A stretch of 59,734 bases of DNA from a virus, in IMG/VR virus record IMGVR_UViG_3300032676_000325, positions 1 to 59,734 of that record. One strand, given 5' to 3'. The notes below the pieces were generated by a model. That model was not told the DNA's origin and did not search any database. It worked only from the letters and a program-made list of their open reading frames with translations. Positions 1 to 8,263 of this stretch are shown here, piece after piece (the first letter of the stretch is position 1; every line of letters starts with the position of its first letter). A program made the position numbers and the translations under genes.

Positions 1-280
1 CGGAACCCTGACCCACATACAGGCTTTCAAGCCATCGTTTGAATTGGATGAACTCGATGTCCCTGTCATTGTGCCACACATCAATTGACACCCTGAAATG
101 GAAAATATGACGATGAGGATTAGCAAGGAACGATACATCATATTCATCTCCAGTTTTAAGTAATGGGTCAGTGGCGGCCGCTGGATAACAGTGAATTCCT
201 TCTTTGGTAAAGCTAACCCAGATCTTTCTCTTAGCTGCAATTATAATTCTATCTACTAGATCACGTTCTGCTTGTATCAT
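1..280 (-). CDS. Partial CDS, possible divergent QueD/6-PTPS-like T-fold protein
   Basis: The gene starts with ATG at 280 and runs off the left edge; 93 residues are visible. The ATG overlaps the stop of the upstream 63-aa gene as ATGA, so it is the last visible gene of the DpdA operon. Around residues 51-89 it reads FLANPHRHIFHFRVSIDV, then RDIEFIQFKRWL. The HxH followed by alternating beta residues, an acidic-F motif and a helix resembles the HGH...DF..LK layout of QueD/6-pyruvoyl-tetrahydropterin synthases, which act in 7-deazaguanine synthesis. That match is by eye only; the full zinc site cannot be checked because the C-terminus is missing. It could equally be an unrelated phage family. 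Confidence 0.6.
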   Translation of the reverse strand, partial: MIQAERDLVDRIIIAAKRKIWVSFTKEGIHCYPAAATDPLLKTGDEYDVSFLANPHRHIFHFRVSIDVWHNDRDIEFIQFKRWLESLYVGQGS

Positions 281-468
281 ACTCTACCATGCTCTTCTGA
301 CCACAGCGCATCATTGCGAGCAAGTTGGTCTGGGGTTAATAAACACTCTGTTAGAATAAAACGTTTACTCATATATGGAAGTTTTTCTAATTCAGTAGCT
401 ATAGTTACTCTGGCCTGTAGATTAGCTAGACGCTTGCTTTCTACCCATTCTTTATATAATTTAATCAT
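277..468 (-). CDS. Hypothetical small protein in DpdA operon
   Basis: 63 aa, not recognised. It is rich in charged residues and probably mostly helical, with no membrane segment or cysteine motif. The case for a real gene is its position: its start overlaps the stop of the 185-aa gene by ATGA at 465-468 and its stop overlaps the start of the next gene by ATGA at 277-280. Such back-to-back coupling is typical of phage operons. No function is proposed. Confidence 0.7.
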   Translation of the reverse strand: MIKLYKEWVESKRLANLQARVTIATELEKLPYMSKRFILTECLLTPDQLARNDALWSEEHGRV

Positions 469-1022
469 TTAATAATCTCATCTTTACCATATTGATCCCA
501 ATCGGTAAAGGTTTCTCTAGTGGTTAATGAATTTAATGTATGACACCACACACCTGGATTGGTTGCATTGAAGTCTACATCGTCTAGCTTAATTGTAGCA
601 TTATAACCTAGATGTTGTAAATAGGGCAATTTAACCGAAATCTGCGGAATAAATCTACGTTTCTCAATTAATCCACCTTCTACTAATCCTGCTACATCCT
701 TTACATCTAAATCTAAGGTACACCAGAAACCTGCTTCTAAGCATACATGGATCATATCTTCCCAAGGGCGCCAAACACCAACATTGTTAACGTCACCGTT
801 GGCATCAAAACTTTGATTAGCACCAAAGTAAATGTGTTTAATCTGATTAGGTGTTAATTGACATTTAGCATTGTAATCGTTGATTATTGCTAAGATTTCA
901 TCAGCCTCGTGTACTCCTACAACAAATAACGTAGGCATTCCGTAAGCGGGAGTACGCTCAATTTCTTCACCTACAAAGAATGTTACTGCTTCGGCTACAC
1001 CTTCATTATAAACACGTTTCAT
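465..1022 (-). CDS. Conserved hypothetical protein near DpdA
   Basis: 185 aa. It shows several hydrophobic beta-type stretches with conserved-looking motifs: ERTPAYGMPTLFVVG near residues 22-36, IYFGANQSF near 64-72, WCTLDLD near 99-105 and PQISVKLPYL near 126-135. This could be an alpha/beta or TIM-barrel-like fold, but there is no CxxxCxxC cluster, so it is not a radical SAM QueE enzyme. It overlaps both neighbours by 4 bp. Its place between DpdA and a possible QueD-like gene suggests a link to DNA base modification; that is inference from context only. Confidence 0.75.
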   Translation of the reverse strand: MKRVYNEGVAEAVTFFVGEEIERTPAYGMPTLFVVGVHEADEILAIINDYNAKCQLTPNQIKHIYFGANQSFDANGDVNNVGVWRPWEDMIHVCLEAGFWCTLDLDVKDVAGLVEGGLIEKRRFIPQISVKLPYLQHLGYNATIKLDDVDFNATNPGVWCHTLNSLTTRETFTDWDQYGKDEIIK

Positions 1023-1204
1023 AGTTTAATTAACTTTTCCCTAGTTTCTTCAATTTGACGACGTATATACGCTTTCTCTTGTTTCATTTTACTTAAACCG
1101 ATATCATCTAAGTAATTAGTATAACCTTCTTTGATCTGTTTGTCAAGCCCGGTATGGTATTGTTCTAACTCTGCTAAATGACCTTCTAGTTTTGTTTTAT
1201 CCAT
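1019..1204 (-). CDS. Small coiled-coil hypothetical protein
   Basis: 61 aa, almost entirely charged and helical, with heptad-like spacing (LEGHLAELEQYHTGLDKQI near the start and KQEKAYIRRQIEETREKL near the end). This suggests a short coiled coil or helical hairpin. It starts at the TAATG junction with the DpdA stop and overlaps the next gene by ATGA, so it is translated with the operon. It might be an accessory or oligomerisation partner of a neighbour; no specific function can be shown. Confidence 0.7.
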   Translation of the reverse strand: MDKTKLEGHLAELEQYHTGLDKQIKEGYTNYLDDIGLSKMKQEKAYIRRQIEETREKLIKL

Positions 1205-2769
1205 TATTCCCCCAATCCTGCTTCTAAATCATCTAATTTGCTTTCATCTAAACCACTGTCATCACGGTGATGCTCTACTTCAACTTCAACTTCTTGGTAG
1301 TTTCTATTATAAAAGGTATTGGCATTAATAGTTTTCTTACCTGTTGCGCCACGTGTACCGATAATCTGTTGCCAAAACTTATTATGATATTCAATAATAG
1401 CTTCTGCACTTGCACGATCTGGTGCGGCAAAAATGCTATCAACCACATTTTTAAAGTATACACGATCAAATGTTTCTTGTACTAACATATATGGTACAAC
1501 TCCTTGATCATACTGTCTATTTGCTTCTTGTACACTATTAATATGGCTCCAAACGTTATGACCCATTTGAATAGCGTAACTGAAACTATCCCATGATGTC
1601 TTACCTTCTTTACCTATTTTATTTAGGTCACCTTTAGCATAATAACATACATCATTGATCTGTATACGATTACTTATAGGACTGTCTGTGAAATTAGCAA
1701 AACGACCATCTTGTAGTACAGCATCACTAAACTTACGTGAATCTTTGGCGTATTTTTTATCATCTACACTTGGGACCATACGATATACCCATTTCTTACG
1801 ATCTTCAATTTCAGTTTGGATATAAATTTGCCCGTTAGCAGAAGCCAGGAATGGGCTTGCGCAATCAAAGGATATAGTAAATGCTGGGTTGACATATTTT
1901 CTTACAGCACGTTGAATATCAGTTAGCAAACAAGCCCATTCTAGCTTACTTGTACCCAAGAAGTGCATCCAATCATGAACGCCTTCTTGTAGTAAATTAT
2001 CGTAGCGCAATGCTACTAAACGTCTTAGAATTAAATGAACATCACACATGTTCTGTCCACCCATAGCCCATCCATTAAAATGACGGCCTGGATATTGCTT
2101 AGGATCACAGTACTTTTTCATACGATCATACCAATCGTCTGCATCAGCATGTGTTTCGCCCTGAAGAACGTTTAAGAACTTACAGTTACCATTACGATTG
2201 TTAATAAACCAATCATTGTTTATGTAAGTGCCTTGTACAGCTTCGTCATAGGTATTAATACCTGTGGCTTTACGACCTGCCGGACTACGGGCCACCCAAG
2301 CTGGGATATCTAAACACATACCATAATCCATGTATGCGTCCATCCAAGTTAATACTAATTCACGTTTCTTTTGTGCTTTAGGGCAGTTAGGATCCTTCCA
2401 ATCACCTTCCCAAACACCCTTACCAATTTGGAAACCACCTGAATCACCTAGGATAAAACTCTTACTGCGATCTCTGTTTCTGACCATGTCTTCTTTTGGA
2501 CTGTGCTTGTTAACATCTAACTCTGCGTGACCTGCTGAATACAAACTCCAGTGATAGGGAAAGTAAGCTTCAGTTGGATTGAGCCAATTAAGTCCTTCCA
2601 TGCCATTTTCAAAGTTTGCTGGAATACGTGTGCTGTCAACATACAAGTTACCGTTAGCATCCGGAAAACGTTGTTTTCCTACGTAAGTGGCATAAAAACC
2701 ACTCAATGCTGGTAGGAATACAGCATAATCTTTCTGTTTACTGGTTAAATTATCAATCTCGTGTGTCAT
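1204..2769 (-). CDS. dpdA: DpdA-like DNA-guanine transglycosylase (TGT superfamily)
   Basis: 521 aa. The protein carries the landmarks of the tRNA-guanine transglycosylase fold: GDSGGFQ at 108-113 (the substrate-binding DSGGFQ of TGT), NVLQGE at 200-205 (TGT: VQG), GWAMGGQ at 233-239 (TGT: GYAIGG) and SFDCASPF at 300-307 (TGT: FDC, with the nucleophile aspartate, here D302). The CxCxxC zinc site of bacterial tRNA TGT is not visible, and the protein is longer than TGT. In the related phage and bacterial DpdA family the enzyme swaps guanine in DNA for a 7-deazaguanine, which blocks restriction enzymes. The gene is in one operon with small hypotheticals and lies just downstream of the sliding clamp. 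Which base is inserted cannot be read from the sequence. Confidence 0.85.
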   Translation of the reverse strand: MTHEIDNLTSKQKDYAVFLPALSGFYATYVGKQRFPDANGNLYVDSTRIPANFENGMEGLNWLNPTEAYFPYHWSLYSAGHAELDVNKHSPKEDMVRNRDRSKSFILGDSGGFQIGKGVWEGDWKDPNCPKAQKKRELVLTWMDAYMDYGMCLDIPAWVARSPAGRKATGINTYDEAVQGTYINNDWFINNRNGNCKFLNVLQGETHADADDWYDRMKKYCDPKQYPGRHFNGWAMGGQNMCDVHLILRRLVALRYDNLLQEGVHDWMHFLGTSKLEWACLLTDIQRAVRKYVNPAFTISFDCASPFLASANGQIYIQTEIEDRKKWVYRMVPSVDDKKYAKDSRKFSDAVLQDGRFANFTDSPISNRIQINDVCYYAKGDLNKIGKEGKTSWDSFSYAIQMGHNVWSHINSVQEANRQYDQGVVPYMLVQETFDRVYFKNVVDSIFAAPDRASAEAIIEYHNKFWQQIIGTRGATGKKTINANTFYNRNYQEVEVEVEHHRDDSGLDESKLDDLEAGLGE

Positions 2770-2911
2770 CTTTTAATTTCTCGTATGTTTTATGTTGTTC
2801 CCAGCGATCTTTTAAATCCGGGTTTTGTGCTATAAAGCGTTCGTACCATTCCCATTCTACCAGACGTTCTGCCACTAACTTAAAGGTAGTTCGAATATTA
2901 CTGTGCGTCAT
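2753..2911 (-). CDS. Small hypothetical protein (52 aa)
   Basis: A short gene starting at ATG 2909-2911 and ending with TGA at 2753-2755. The start forms an ATGA overlap with the stop of the 112-aa gene at 2908, and the end overlaps the DpdA start by 17 bp. The peptide (MTHSNIRTTFKLVAERL..., with WEWYERF and NPDLKDRWEQHKTYEKL) is helical and rich in charge and Trp/Tyr. Without it there would be a 138-bp hole in a gapless operon. No known family is recognised. Confidence 0.7.
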   Translation of the reverse strand: MTHSNIRTTFKLVAERLVEWEWYERFIAQNPDLKDRWEQHKTYEKLKDDTRD

Positions 2912-3246
2912 TGAGCATCTTCTTCTTTGGTAAGAATATCCATGACTTGAAACTTCTCATAAGCATCTTTAAGCCCAGGATGCTTTTCCATGCGCTCTTT
3001 AAGAGTAGCTTCTTCTCGCTGTTTTTCTATAGCCCAACGAATAGCACTATCAGCATCCCAGCTTAGACCAACAGTTACACCCTGACTCATCAGTTGCCAA
3101 CTACTACCGTCATAGACTTCTACTGATTGATTAGTGGGGTTGTATCTTAACTGCCCAACATTCAGCATACCATTATTGTAAATGTTTGGAGGATAGTTTC
3201 CTGTTACTGTTACGTAGGCACTACTTGTTGTTAGGTTTTTAATCAT
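2908..3246 (-). CDS. Hypothetical phage protein next to the sliding clamp
   Basis: 112 aa in two parts. Residues 1-58 are beta-rich with a QSVEVYDGSSWQLM segment, the style of a small beta-sandwich or tail/virion domain. Residues 59-112 are helical and charged, beginning LSWDADSAIRWAIEKQ. It starts 1 bp after the sliding-clamp stop, so it is probably translated from the same mRNA. I do not recognise the family. The YDGSSW-type motif is common in phage virion proteins but is not diagnostic. Confidence 0.7.
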   Translation of the reverse strand: MIKNLTTSSAYVTVTGNYPPNIYNNGMLNVGQLRYNPTNQSVEVYDGSSWQLMSQGVTVGLSWDADSAIRWAIEKQREEATLKERMEKHPGLKDAYEKFQVMDILTKEEDAQ

Positions 3247-3247
3247 G

Positions 3248-3982
3248 CTATTTTGATTGTGCTGGTAAGATATAGTTGTAAGTTGCTAGACCTGTATCTA
3301 CACTAATTTGTAATACACCATCATTACTTAATCGGAATGTTTTATCACCGCTTAAATTTAAGATACTGATCACAGCCGCTACAGGAAATGACAATGGTTT
3401 AGTCAATGAACCAGTAATATCAGCTTGGAATACAAAGTTACCTGCATGTGAACTATGATCACCAAAGAACATTTTCAAGTTTTTGCCGTCAGTCTTGGCA
3501 GTAAATATTACTTCATCACTATTTGCACTTGACATAAACTTTAAACGTTGAATATTTGCTACAGTTGGTTCAAACTCTACGTCCCAGCTTAGTTGTTTGC
3601 GTGAAATAACACTTTTAACTTTGTCGCTGATAATTTCTTGACTCATAAAACGATAGTCGTTTTTAAAGTCGCCTGCTTTGTTTTCAAAGTGTAGTCCTGT
3701 TGGCACAGTTACACCATCTTTGTCTTGTGTGTTTAATGAAATCTTAGCATTTTCTTTGTATTCCGGAATACCTAAGATTGTGTTTAGTTTACCTAAATTT
3801 GGCATACCAAATACACCAATAAACTCTGGTACTGGATTGTTTACTTTTGCTTGTACAATAACACTGCGATCTTCAGCAATTGCTTCGATCGAAGTTTCTT
3901 TACTTGTACCTGTTACTTTAACTAGATCGATAATTCCTAATCCATAAGTGTTTTTTACGATGTCTAATAGATGATCTTTCAT
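3248..3982 (-). CDS. 45: Sliding clamp, gp45-like DNA polymerase processivity factor
   Basis: 244 aa, close to the usual length of T4 gp45 (about 228). The segment VPEFIGVFGMPNLGKLNTIL followed by acidic beta strands matches the layout of gp45 (a YDLNGFLGIL-type helix after the first strands). The rest alternates beta strands and two helices as in PCNA-type clamps. The ring would tether gp43 to DNA and, in T4, also activates late promoters with gp33/gp55. The start has a strong AAGGAG Shine-Dalgarno and a late-type octamer CCTAAATA lies at 4017-4024. Sequence identity to T4 is low, so the call rests on pattern plus the polymerase 1 kb upstream. Confidence 0.72.
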   Translation of the reverse strand: MKDHLLDIVKNTYGLGIIDLVKVTGTSKETSIEAIAEDRSVIVQAKVNNPVPEFIGVFGMPNLGKLNTILGIPEYKENAKISLNTQDKDGVTVPTGLHFENKAGDFKNDYRFMSQEIISDKVKSVISRKQLSWDVEFEPTVANIQRLKFMSSANSDEVIFTAKTDGKNLKMFFGDHSSHAGNFVFQADITGSLTKPLSFPVAAVISILNLSGDKTFRLSNDGVLQISVDTGLATYNYILPAQSK

Positions 3983-4016
3983 TTACTTCTCCTTTGATAA
4001 TATATTGTATATGATG

Positions 4017-4024
4017 TATTTAGG
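4017..4024 (-). promoter_or_regulatory. T4-type late promoter octamer before the clamp gene
   Basis: The minus strand reads CCTAAATA, then about 35 bases to the clamp ATG with an AAGGAG ribosome site in the leader. It resembles the T4 late promoter core TATAAATA (positions -13 to -6). A leader of about 29 bases is predicted. Confidence 0.5.
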
Positions 4025-4032
4025 TTTTACAA

Positions 4033-4965
4033 TTATTTCGGTAATATTTTTCCAAGTGCCTGGTGTGCTTTTACTGTAGATAATTCGCCCGGTTTCTTAA
4101 TTTCTGCCCAACTGGTATATGGTGATTTCCAATGCTCAACACCTCCATCTTCGAAAGATAGTACTTCATATCCTGTTTTTTCACATGCGGCCTGCATAGC
4201 ACGCACAGTATTGTAGTTAAATATCTCTGATTCAGTTGATTTAGCAGATGAAACAACATCACAATTATTGTAACTAAACATGAATACCCCACCTGGTCTA
4301 AGTAGGTTGTAGACTGAGTTTAAATAAGGTTCAATTTCAGTAATTGTGCAATATTCAAATAAATTCCAGCATAATATAAATCCAAACTGCTCTTGAGGTA
4401 ATTCCCCAAATTGATCAACTGTGTATAATCGTAGTCTATCTTGATATTGTTTTGGATAATCTTTAATTACATCATTAAGCTGATCTATGTTTTCTCCTAC
4501 TAGATACAGGGGATCACAAGTAATCATACAGTCAATCCACTGCTTTTCTCGTGTATTAAGCTGTAATCCTGGATAGTGCCAATCACCATATTGTCGAATT
4601 CTAACCTTGATGATTTCTAATAGATCTTGATTCATTGGATACAATGATGGCTCTTTATTAGCAAACTTGCTTTGGAACTCGGGTGTATTAAACAGTTGAT
4701 TAGCTAATGCATCTATGTCTACAGTAATCTGATCTATTAATTGTTTTACTCCAAGAACAATCTTTTGATTTTCTGTATCCAAATTCTGATACATTTGAAT
4801 TAATTGATGTATTTGATCATCATAACCAGCATTAAAGTTATTAATCTGTGACATCTTTAAGCTGATAGCTTTTTGATCCATAAATTCGGCCAAACCATCG
4901 TTTAAGGTCTTTAATCGATTAGTTAAATCATTTTTAAAAATTAATAGTTCACTTATTGTCTTCAT
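4033..4965 (-). CDS. Putative SAM-dependent methyltransferase with helical N-terminal region
   Basis: 310 aa. Residues 1-100 are helical and coiled-coil-like. The C-terminal half looks like a class I methyltransferase: a loop YLVGENIDQL near 154-163, an acidic motif in RLYTVDQFG near 178-186, FGFILCWNLFEY near 195-206 (motif IV position), and YNLLRPGGVFMFSY near 220-233, the typical LKPGG strand-turn. The classical GxGxG motif I is degenerate. The substrate is unknown; a sugar or other small molecule is as likely as DNA. It lies between clamp and polymerase, 3 bp after the polymerase start region in the transcript order, so it is co-expressed with the replisome. Confidence 0.6.
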   Translation of the reverse strand: MKTISELLIFKNDLTNRLKTLNDGLAEFMDQKAISLKMSQINNFNAGYDDQIHQLIQMYQNLDTENQKIVLGVKQLIDQITVDIDALANQLFNTPEFQSKFANKEPSLYPMNQDLLEIIKVRIRQYGDWHYPGLQLNTREKQWIDCMITCDPLYLVGENIDQLNDVIKDYPKQYQDRLRLYTVDQFGELPQEQFGFILCWNLFEYCTITEIEPYLNSVYNLLRPGGVFMFSYNNCDVVSSAKSTESEIFNYNTVRAMQAACEKTGYEVLSFEDGGVEHWKSPYTSWAEIKKPGELSTVKAHQALGKILPK

Positions 4966-4968
4966 ATC

Positions 4969-7632
4969 TTATCCAAAACTAAACAAACTGTCAAATGTTG
5001 TGTTAATATTAGTATGTGCAGCAATGTCCCAATCAAGTACCCCTAGCAAATTTTCTACCTTTTGATCTACGATAGTGGTTTCCATTAATCCGTCATCAAA
5101 TGGTAAATCTTTAAACCAAGTTGGGATATGTAATTCATCTGTTGGATAACCTACACTGGTATATCCTAGAGGATTATCTTTAAGTTTACATACAATAGTT
5201 TTCATACCATCAACAATACTGGTACTATAGTTATCTCCATGCATACGTTTTAAGTTATTCCAATTCATCGCGGCTCGAACGTGTCCTGGCATATTGGCTT
5301 TACCCTCACGAGCTTCTGCGGCGGTGTATTTGGTCAAGTTGTTAACACGTTTAGGTGTGCCCTTTTCCCAAGCCGGACGATCTTGGAATGCTATTTTAAA
5401 TTCGCGTACTTTTTCAATAATAGATTCACGATCCTTGCCAGTTAATACATCATGTAAAATATCACTTAAGAAATCTTGCACAACTTTGGGAGTATCACTA
5501 CGTTTTAAGTCTAGACCCATGGCCTTAACTTTGCCCGGTTTACCTTCTTTATCTAAACGCTTGCCCTCTAAGTCATAGATCAACACAGCATAGCGTTTCT
5601 TTTTAATAAACAAACCTTTGCTTGCAACTACTTCACGCCCACCTTTAATAACTTCACCCATATGGCGTGGGCAATGAAAACTACGTTCCATCATTGCTGG
5701 AAAACTTTCGTTAACTTGATCTGATATGCTGTCATACATTTGTACAGCGATATCTTTATTCCACTCGATATTGCCGGCAGCTACTTCATCTTTAATGGCA
5801 GGCCAAGCACTAAAATAACATGAGTCAGTGTCACCGTATATAATAGCATCGCCCACGTGATCATACTTGCCGGTAATACATTCATTAATGAACGCATCCA
5901 TGTGTTTGGCAATAGTACGACCAGTAAGAGTAGTTGACTGTCCAATACGCTTATCAAAGAAACGACAACCTGGATTCAATAGTGCACCATATAAGCTATT
6001 CAAGTTAATTTTCTTAACTAATTGTCGCTTGTCCCAGAACGCAATTTCTTCCGGATCAGTGGCTTCTTTCTTTTTGGCCTGTAGTTCTTTACGTTCAGCA
6101 TACCAACGCTTTAACAAACTAGGTACAATTGCTTCTGTTTCAAAACTAAAAATAGTACCATTGGCTGATAAAATCCAAGGTTGATTGCTATTGAATATCA
6201 TATTCCATACTTCGTTAGCGGTATGTGATGTTGACCCAGCCCCACCTTCCCAATCGATAGTAATTTCAACACCTGCTTTATTTTCCATAACGGCTTCGTA
6301 TTCTAAGGTGCCAAACATATTTTCCCATGCATCAGCAAAACTTGAACCAGAAGCTATTTTTTGTTGAATATAATGATCAGTCATAATAGGACGGAGTTGT
6401 CCTACAATAGTTTCTGGACCCATATTCAGCGCACGAATAGCACTTGGGTATAGTGAGTTAATATCCACTGAACCGATGTACTCATGCATACCTTTTTTAG
6501 GATGTGCTACATACGCACCAGCCGCTTGTGTGTCACCTTGACTATCACGGCCTGCACGATTCATTACTACTAGGCCCTGTTGATGTGCTTGATTGATAAT
6601 TGCCTGCTCTGTGACTGCTACAGCACCCATAGTTGTTTGTAGTAGTACAGTATTGTCGTGCGCAAGTTCATTGGCCAGATCTAAAAAGCGTAGTTTCTTG
6701 TCTAACTTGCCTAGCAACATAGTATCCTGTCTATTATAATCAATAAACTTAGGAAAGTCTTTGTTGTACAGTTGATCTAAGGTACCTTCATAGGCAACCT
6801 TACGCTCATCTAATTCATATTCACCAATGGCATCTAAGCTGTAACTATGACGTTCTTCGTAGGTGTACTTTCGATATAATTGCATATAGTCTAGGTGTAC
6901 ACGACCAATTAAGTCGAATGTGATACTGGTAGCACCAAACCGCTCGAATTCACGTTGTTTAGGATATTGACCCCATAAACATAAACGTCTAGTATCATCT
7001 TTGCTTAATACACGCACAATACGACCTACTGTATAGGGAATATCATAGCCTTCACTGTTCCAACCGCTTAAGATATCAGCATCGTCGATTAAGTTAAGGA
7101 ATGTGTCTAACATGTCCTGTTCACGGTCAAACAAGAAACAGTTTTCATATTGATTACATATTTCCTGTGCTGAATCCCAACTATAACTCTTAGGAGGAAC
7201 TACTAAGGTAACCAGTTTGTCTAACCAATCTAAGTATACTGAAATAGCAGTGATAGCATTAAATGGATCATTAGTAGGAGCATATCCACGCTCGGGGTCG
7301 AAGTCTACCTCAATATCGAAGAACGCTGTTTGTAGTTTAGGTGATGCAACGCCAGAATAATTATCTTCTAAACAACGGAATACAGGATTGATATCACTTT
7401 CCCATAAACGCTTACCATTTTGCATGCGTAGTTCTTTATGGAACTCTTTACCTACTCGAGTGCTGAATCTACTAACAGGGGTGTCGTAGATAGTACGGAA
7501 CTTACCTTTGGGATCATCGTAATAAAATACATAATTTGCTGGGAATTCTTTATATTCTCTACTACCGTTGTTGCGTTCAACGATATAGATACGATCTTTA
7601 GCACGATCGTATAGTGCGTCTACATAACTCAT
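4969..7632 (-). CDS. 43: DNA polymerase, family B (T4 gp43-like)
   Basis: 887 aa, against about 898 for T4 gp43. All exonuclease and polymerase motifs are present: Exo I FDIEVD (D106, E108), Exo II WNSEGYD at 191-197, Exo III YNRQD at 299-303, motif A SVDINSLYPS (388-397), motif B KKINLNSLYGA (540-550) and motif C YGDTDSCYF (599-607, two catalytic Asp). The enzyme should therefore be a replicative polymerase with 3'-5' proofreading. The C-terminus TTFDSLFSFG looks like the clamp-binding tail of T4/RB69 polymerase. The gene has its own sigma70-type promoter and a hairpin next to its ribosome site. Its start at 7632 follows AGGAG with 4 bases spacing. Confidence 0.97.
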   Translation of the reverse strand: MSYVDALYDRAKDRIYIVERNNGSREYKEFPANYVFYYDDPKGKFRTIYDTPVSRFSTRVGKEFHKELRMQNGKRLWESDINPVFRCLEDNYSGVASPKLQTAFFDIEVDFDPERGYAPTNDPFNAITAISVYLDWLDKLVTLVVPPKSYSWDSAQEICNQYENCFLFDREQDMLDTFLNLIDDADILSGWNSEGYDIPYTVGRIVRVLSKDDTRRLCLWGQYPKQREFERFGATSITFDLIGRVHLDYMQLYRKYTYEERHSYSLDAIGEYELDERKVAYEGTLDQLYNKDFPKFIDYNRQDTMLLGKLDKKLRFLDLANELAHDNTVLLQTTMGAVAVTEQAIINQAHQQGLVVMNRAGRDSQGDTQAAGAYVAHPKKGMHEYIGSVDINSLYPSAIRALNMGPETIVGQLRPIMTDHYIQQKIASGSSFADAWENMFGTLEYEAVMENKAGVEITIDWEGGAGSTSHTANEVWNMIFNSNQPWILSANGTIFSFETEAIVPSLLKRWYAERKELQAKKKEATDPEEIAFWDKRQLVKKINLNSLYGALLNPGCRFFDKRIGQSTTLTGRTIAKHMDAFINECITGKYDHVGDAIIYGDTDSCYFSAWPAIKDEVAAGNIEWNKDIAVQMYDSISDQVNESFPAMMERSFHCPRHMGEVIKGGREVVASKGLFIKKKRYAVLIYDLEGKRLDKEGKPGKVKAMGLDLKRSDTPKVVQDFLSDILHDVLTGKDRESIIEKVREFKIAFQDRPAWEKGTPKRVNNLTKYTAAEAREGKANMPGHVRAAMNWNNLKRMHGDNYSTSIVDGMKTIVCKLKDNPLGYTSVGYPTDELHIPTWFKDLPFDDGLMETTIVDQKVENLLGVLDWDIAAHTNINTTFDSLFSFG

Positions 7633-7644
7633 ATTACTCCTAAT

Positions 7645-7660
7645 GCCACTTGTAGCTGGC
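7645..7660 (-). promoter_or_regulatory. Hairpin just upstream of the polymerase ribosome-binding site
   Basis: In the polymerase mRNA leader, GCCA-GCTACAAG-TGGC can form a 4-bp stem with an 8-base loop, three bases before the AGGAG at 7637-7641. T4 and RB69 polymerase repress their own translation by binding a hairpin with an 8-base loop in the same place. The loop sequence here differs from T4, so the role is inferred from position and size. Confidence 0.35.
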
Positions 7661-7701
7661 TAACTTTTCTGCATGTACGTAAGTGTACGACTCAAATAAC
7701 T

Positions 7702-7730
7702 ATTATAACTTAAATCTATGGAATGGGCAA
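7702..7730 (-). promoter_or_regulatory. Sigma70-type promoter of the polymerase gene
   Basis: The minus strand reads TTGCCC, 17 bases, TATAAT. The -10 is a perfect match and the -35 matches at four of six positions. Transcription would start near 7695 and give a leader of about 60 bases before the polymerase ATG. The promoter overlaps the 3' end of the upstream gene. Confidence 0.55.
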
Positions 7731-8263
7731 CGTTTAATGTTACCATCTTTATACTTTTCATATTGTTCTTGTCTACGAGTTACTACTGCGGTATAGTGTT
7801 TCTTAGACCAAGGTTTATAGTACGATGTTTTTAACAGTGCTCGATGGCCATCGAGCACAGGATCTAACCGATTAACTAATACCACAAAATATTTACCACC
7901 ATTAAATAATCCTGGATATATGCTAGAAGTTTTAATAGCTTGACCATACTGTACGTAGTACCCTTGTGGTATTACTTCTTGATTAAGTTTATTAATCAGG
8001 CGCTTGATTCCCCAATGCCATTTAGTTCTAGGCGGCATAGCTAATACACATATTTCTAATTTAGGATCTGCTACAAGTCTGCGTATATTGTCTGCGATAA
8101 ATTTTTTAATACTACCTTCATTCCACGCCTGTACGTCAACTATGCCCTTAAGTCTTGCGGCTTTGGCATATGGACAAACTGCAAATTTATAGTCATAAAA
8201 CTTGTTATCTACTTCAACATAGTTTTTAATCCAATCCCATATAGCGGCCTGCACTTGAATCAT
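7703..8263 (-). CDS. Conserved hypothetical protein
   Basis: 186 aa, not assigned. Visible motifs are FAVCPYAKAARL near residues 27-38, VLAMPPRTKWHWGIKRLIN near 73-91 and a C-terminal CPFHRF. The CPYA...near-terminal cysteine plus an internal PP..KWHWG motif look conserved, perhaps an alpha/beta enzyme-like fold. The start overlaps the upstream methyltransferase stop by ATGA (8260-8263). It is followed by the polymerase promoter. No function is claimed. Confidence 0.7.
   Translation of the reverse strand: MIQVQAAIWDWIKNYVEVDNKFYDYKFAVCPYAKAARLKGIVDVQAWNEGSIKKFIADNIRRLVADPKLEICVLAMPPRTKWHWGIKRLINKLNQEVIPQGYYVQYGQAIKTSSIYPGLFNGGKYFVVLVNRLDPVLDGHRALLKTSYYKPWSKKHYTAVVTRRQEQYEKYKDGNIKRCPFHRFKL

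Noticed and set aside
165-200. NotI-like GCGGCCGC and an EcoRI site close together, like a cloning vector polylinker
   Set aside because: The bases are an open part of the partial CDS (codons for YPAAATDP) with no frame break, and the flanks are phage-like, so contamination is not needed.
465-1022. QueE-like radical SAM enzyme near DpdA
   Set aside because: The cysteine cluster needed for the iron-sulfur centre is absent.
1267-1485. Open frames on the plus strand inside DpdA, and similar ones over polymerase, Clp and adhesin genes
   Set aside because: They lie opposite long genes with clear motifs, lack ribosome sites and look like reverse-frame shadows.
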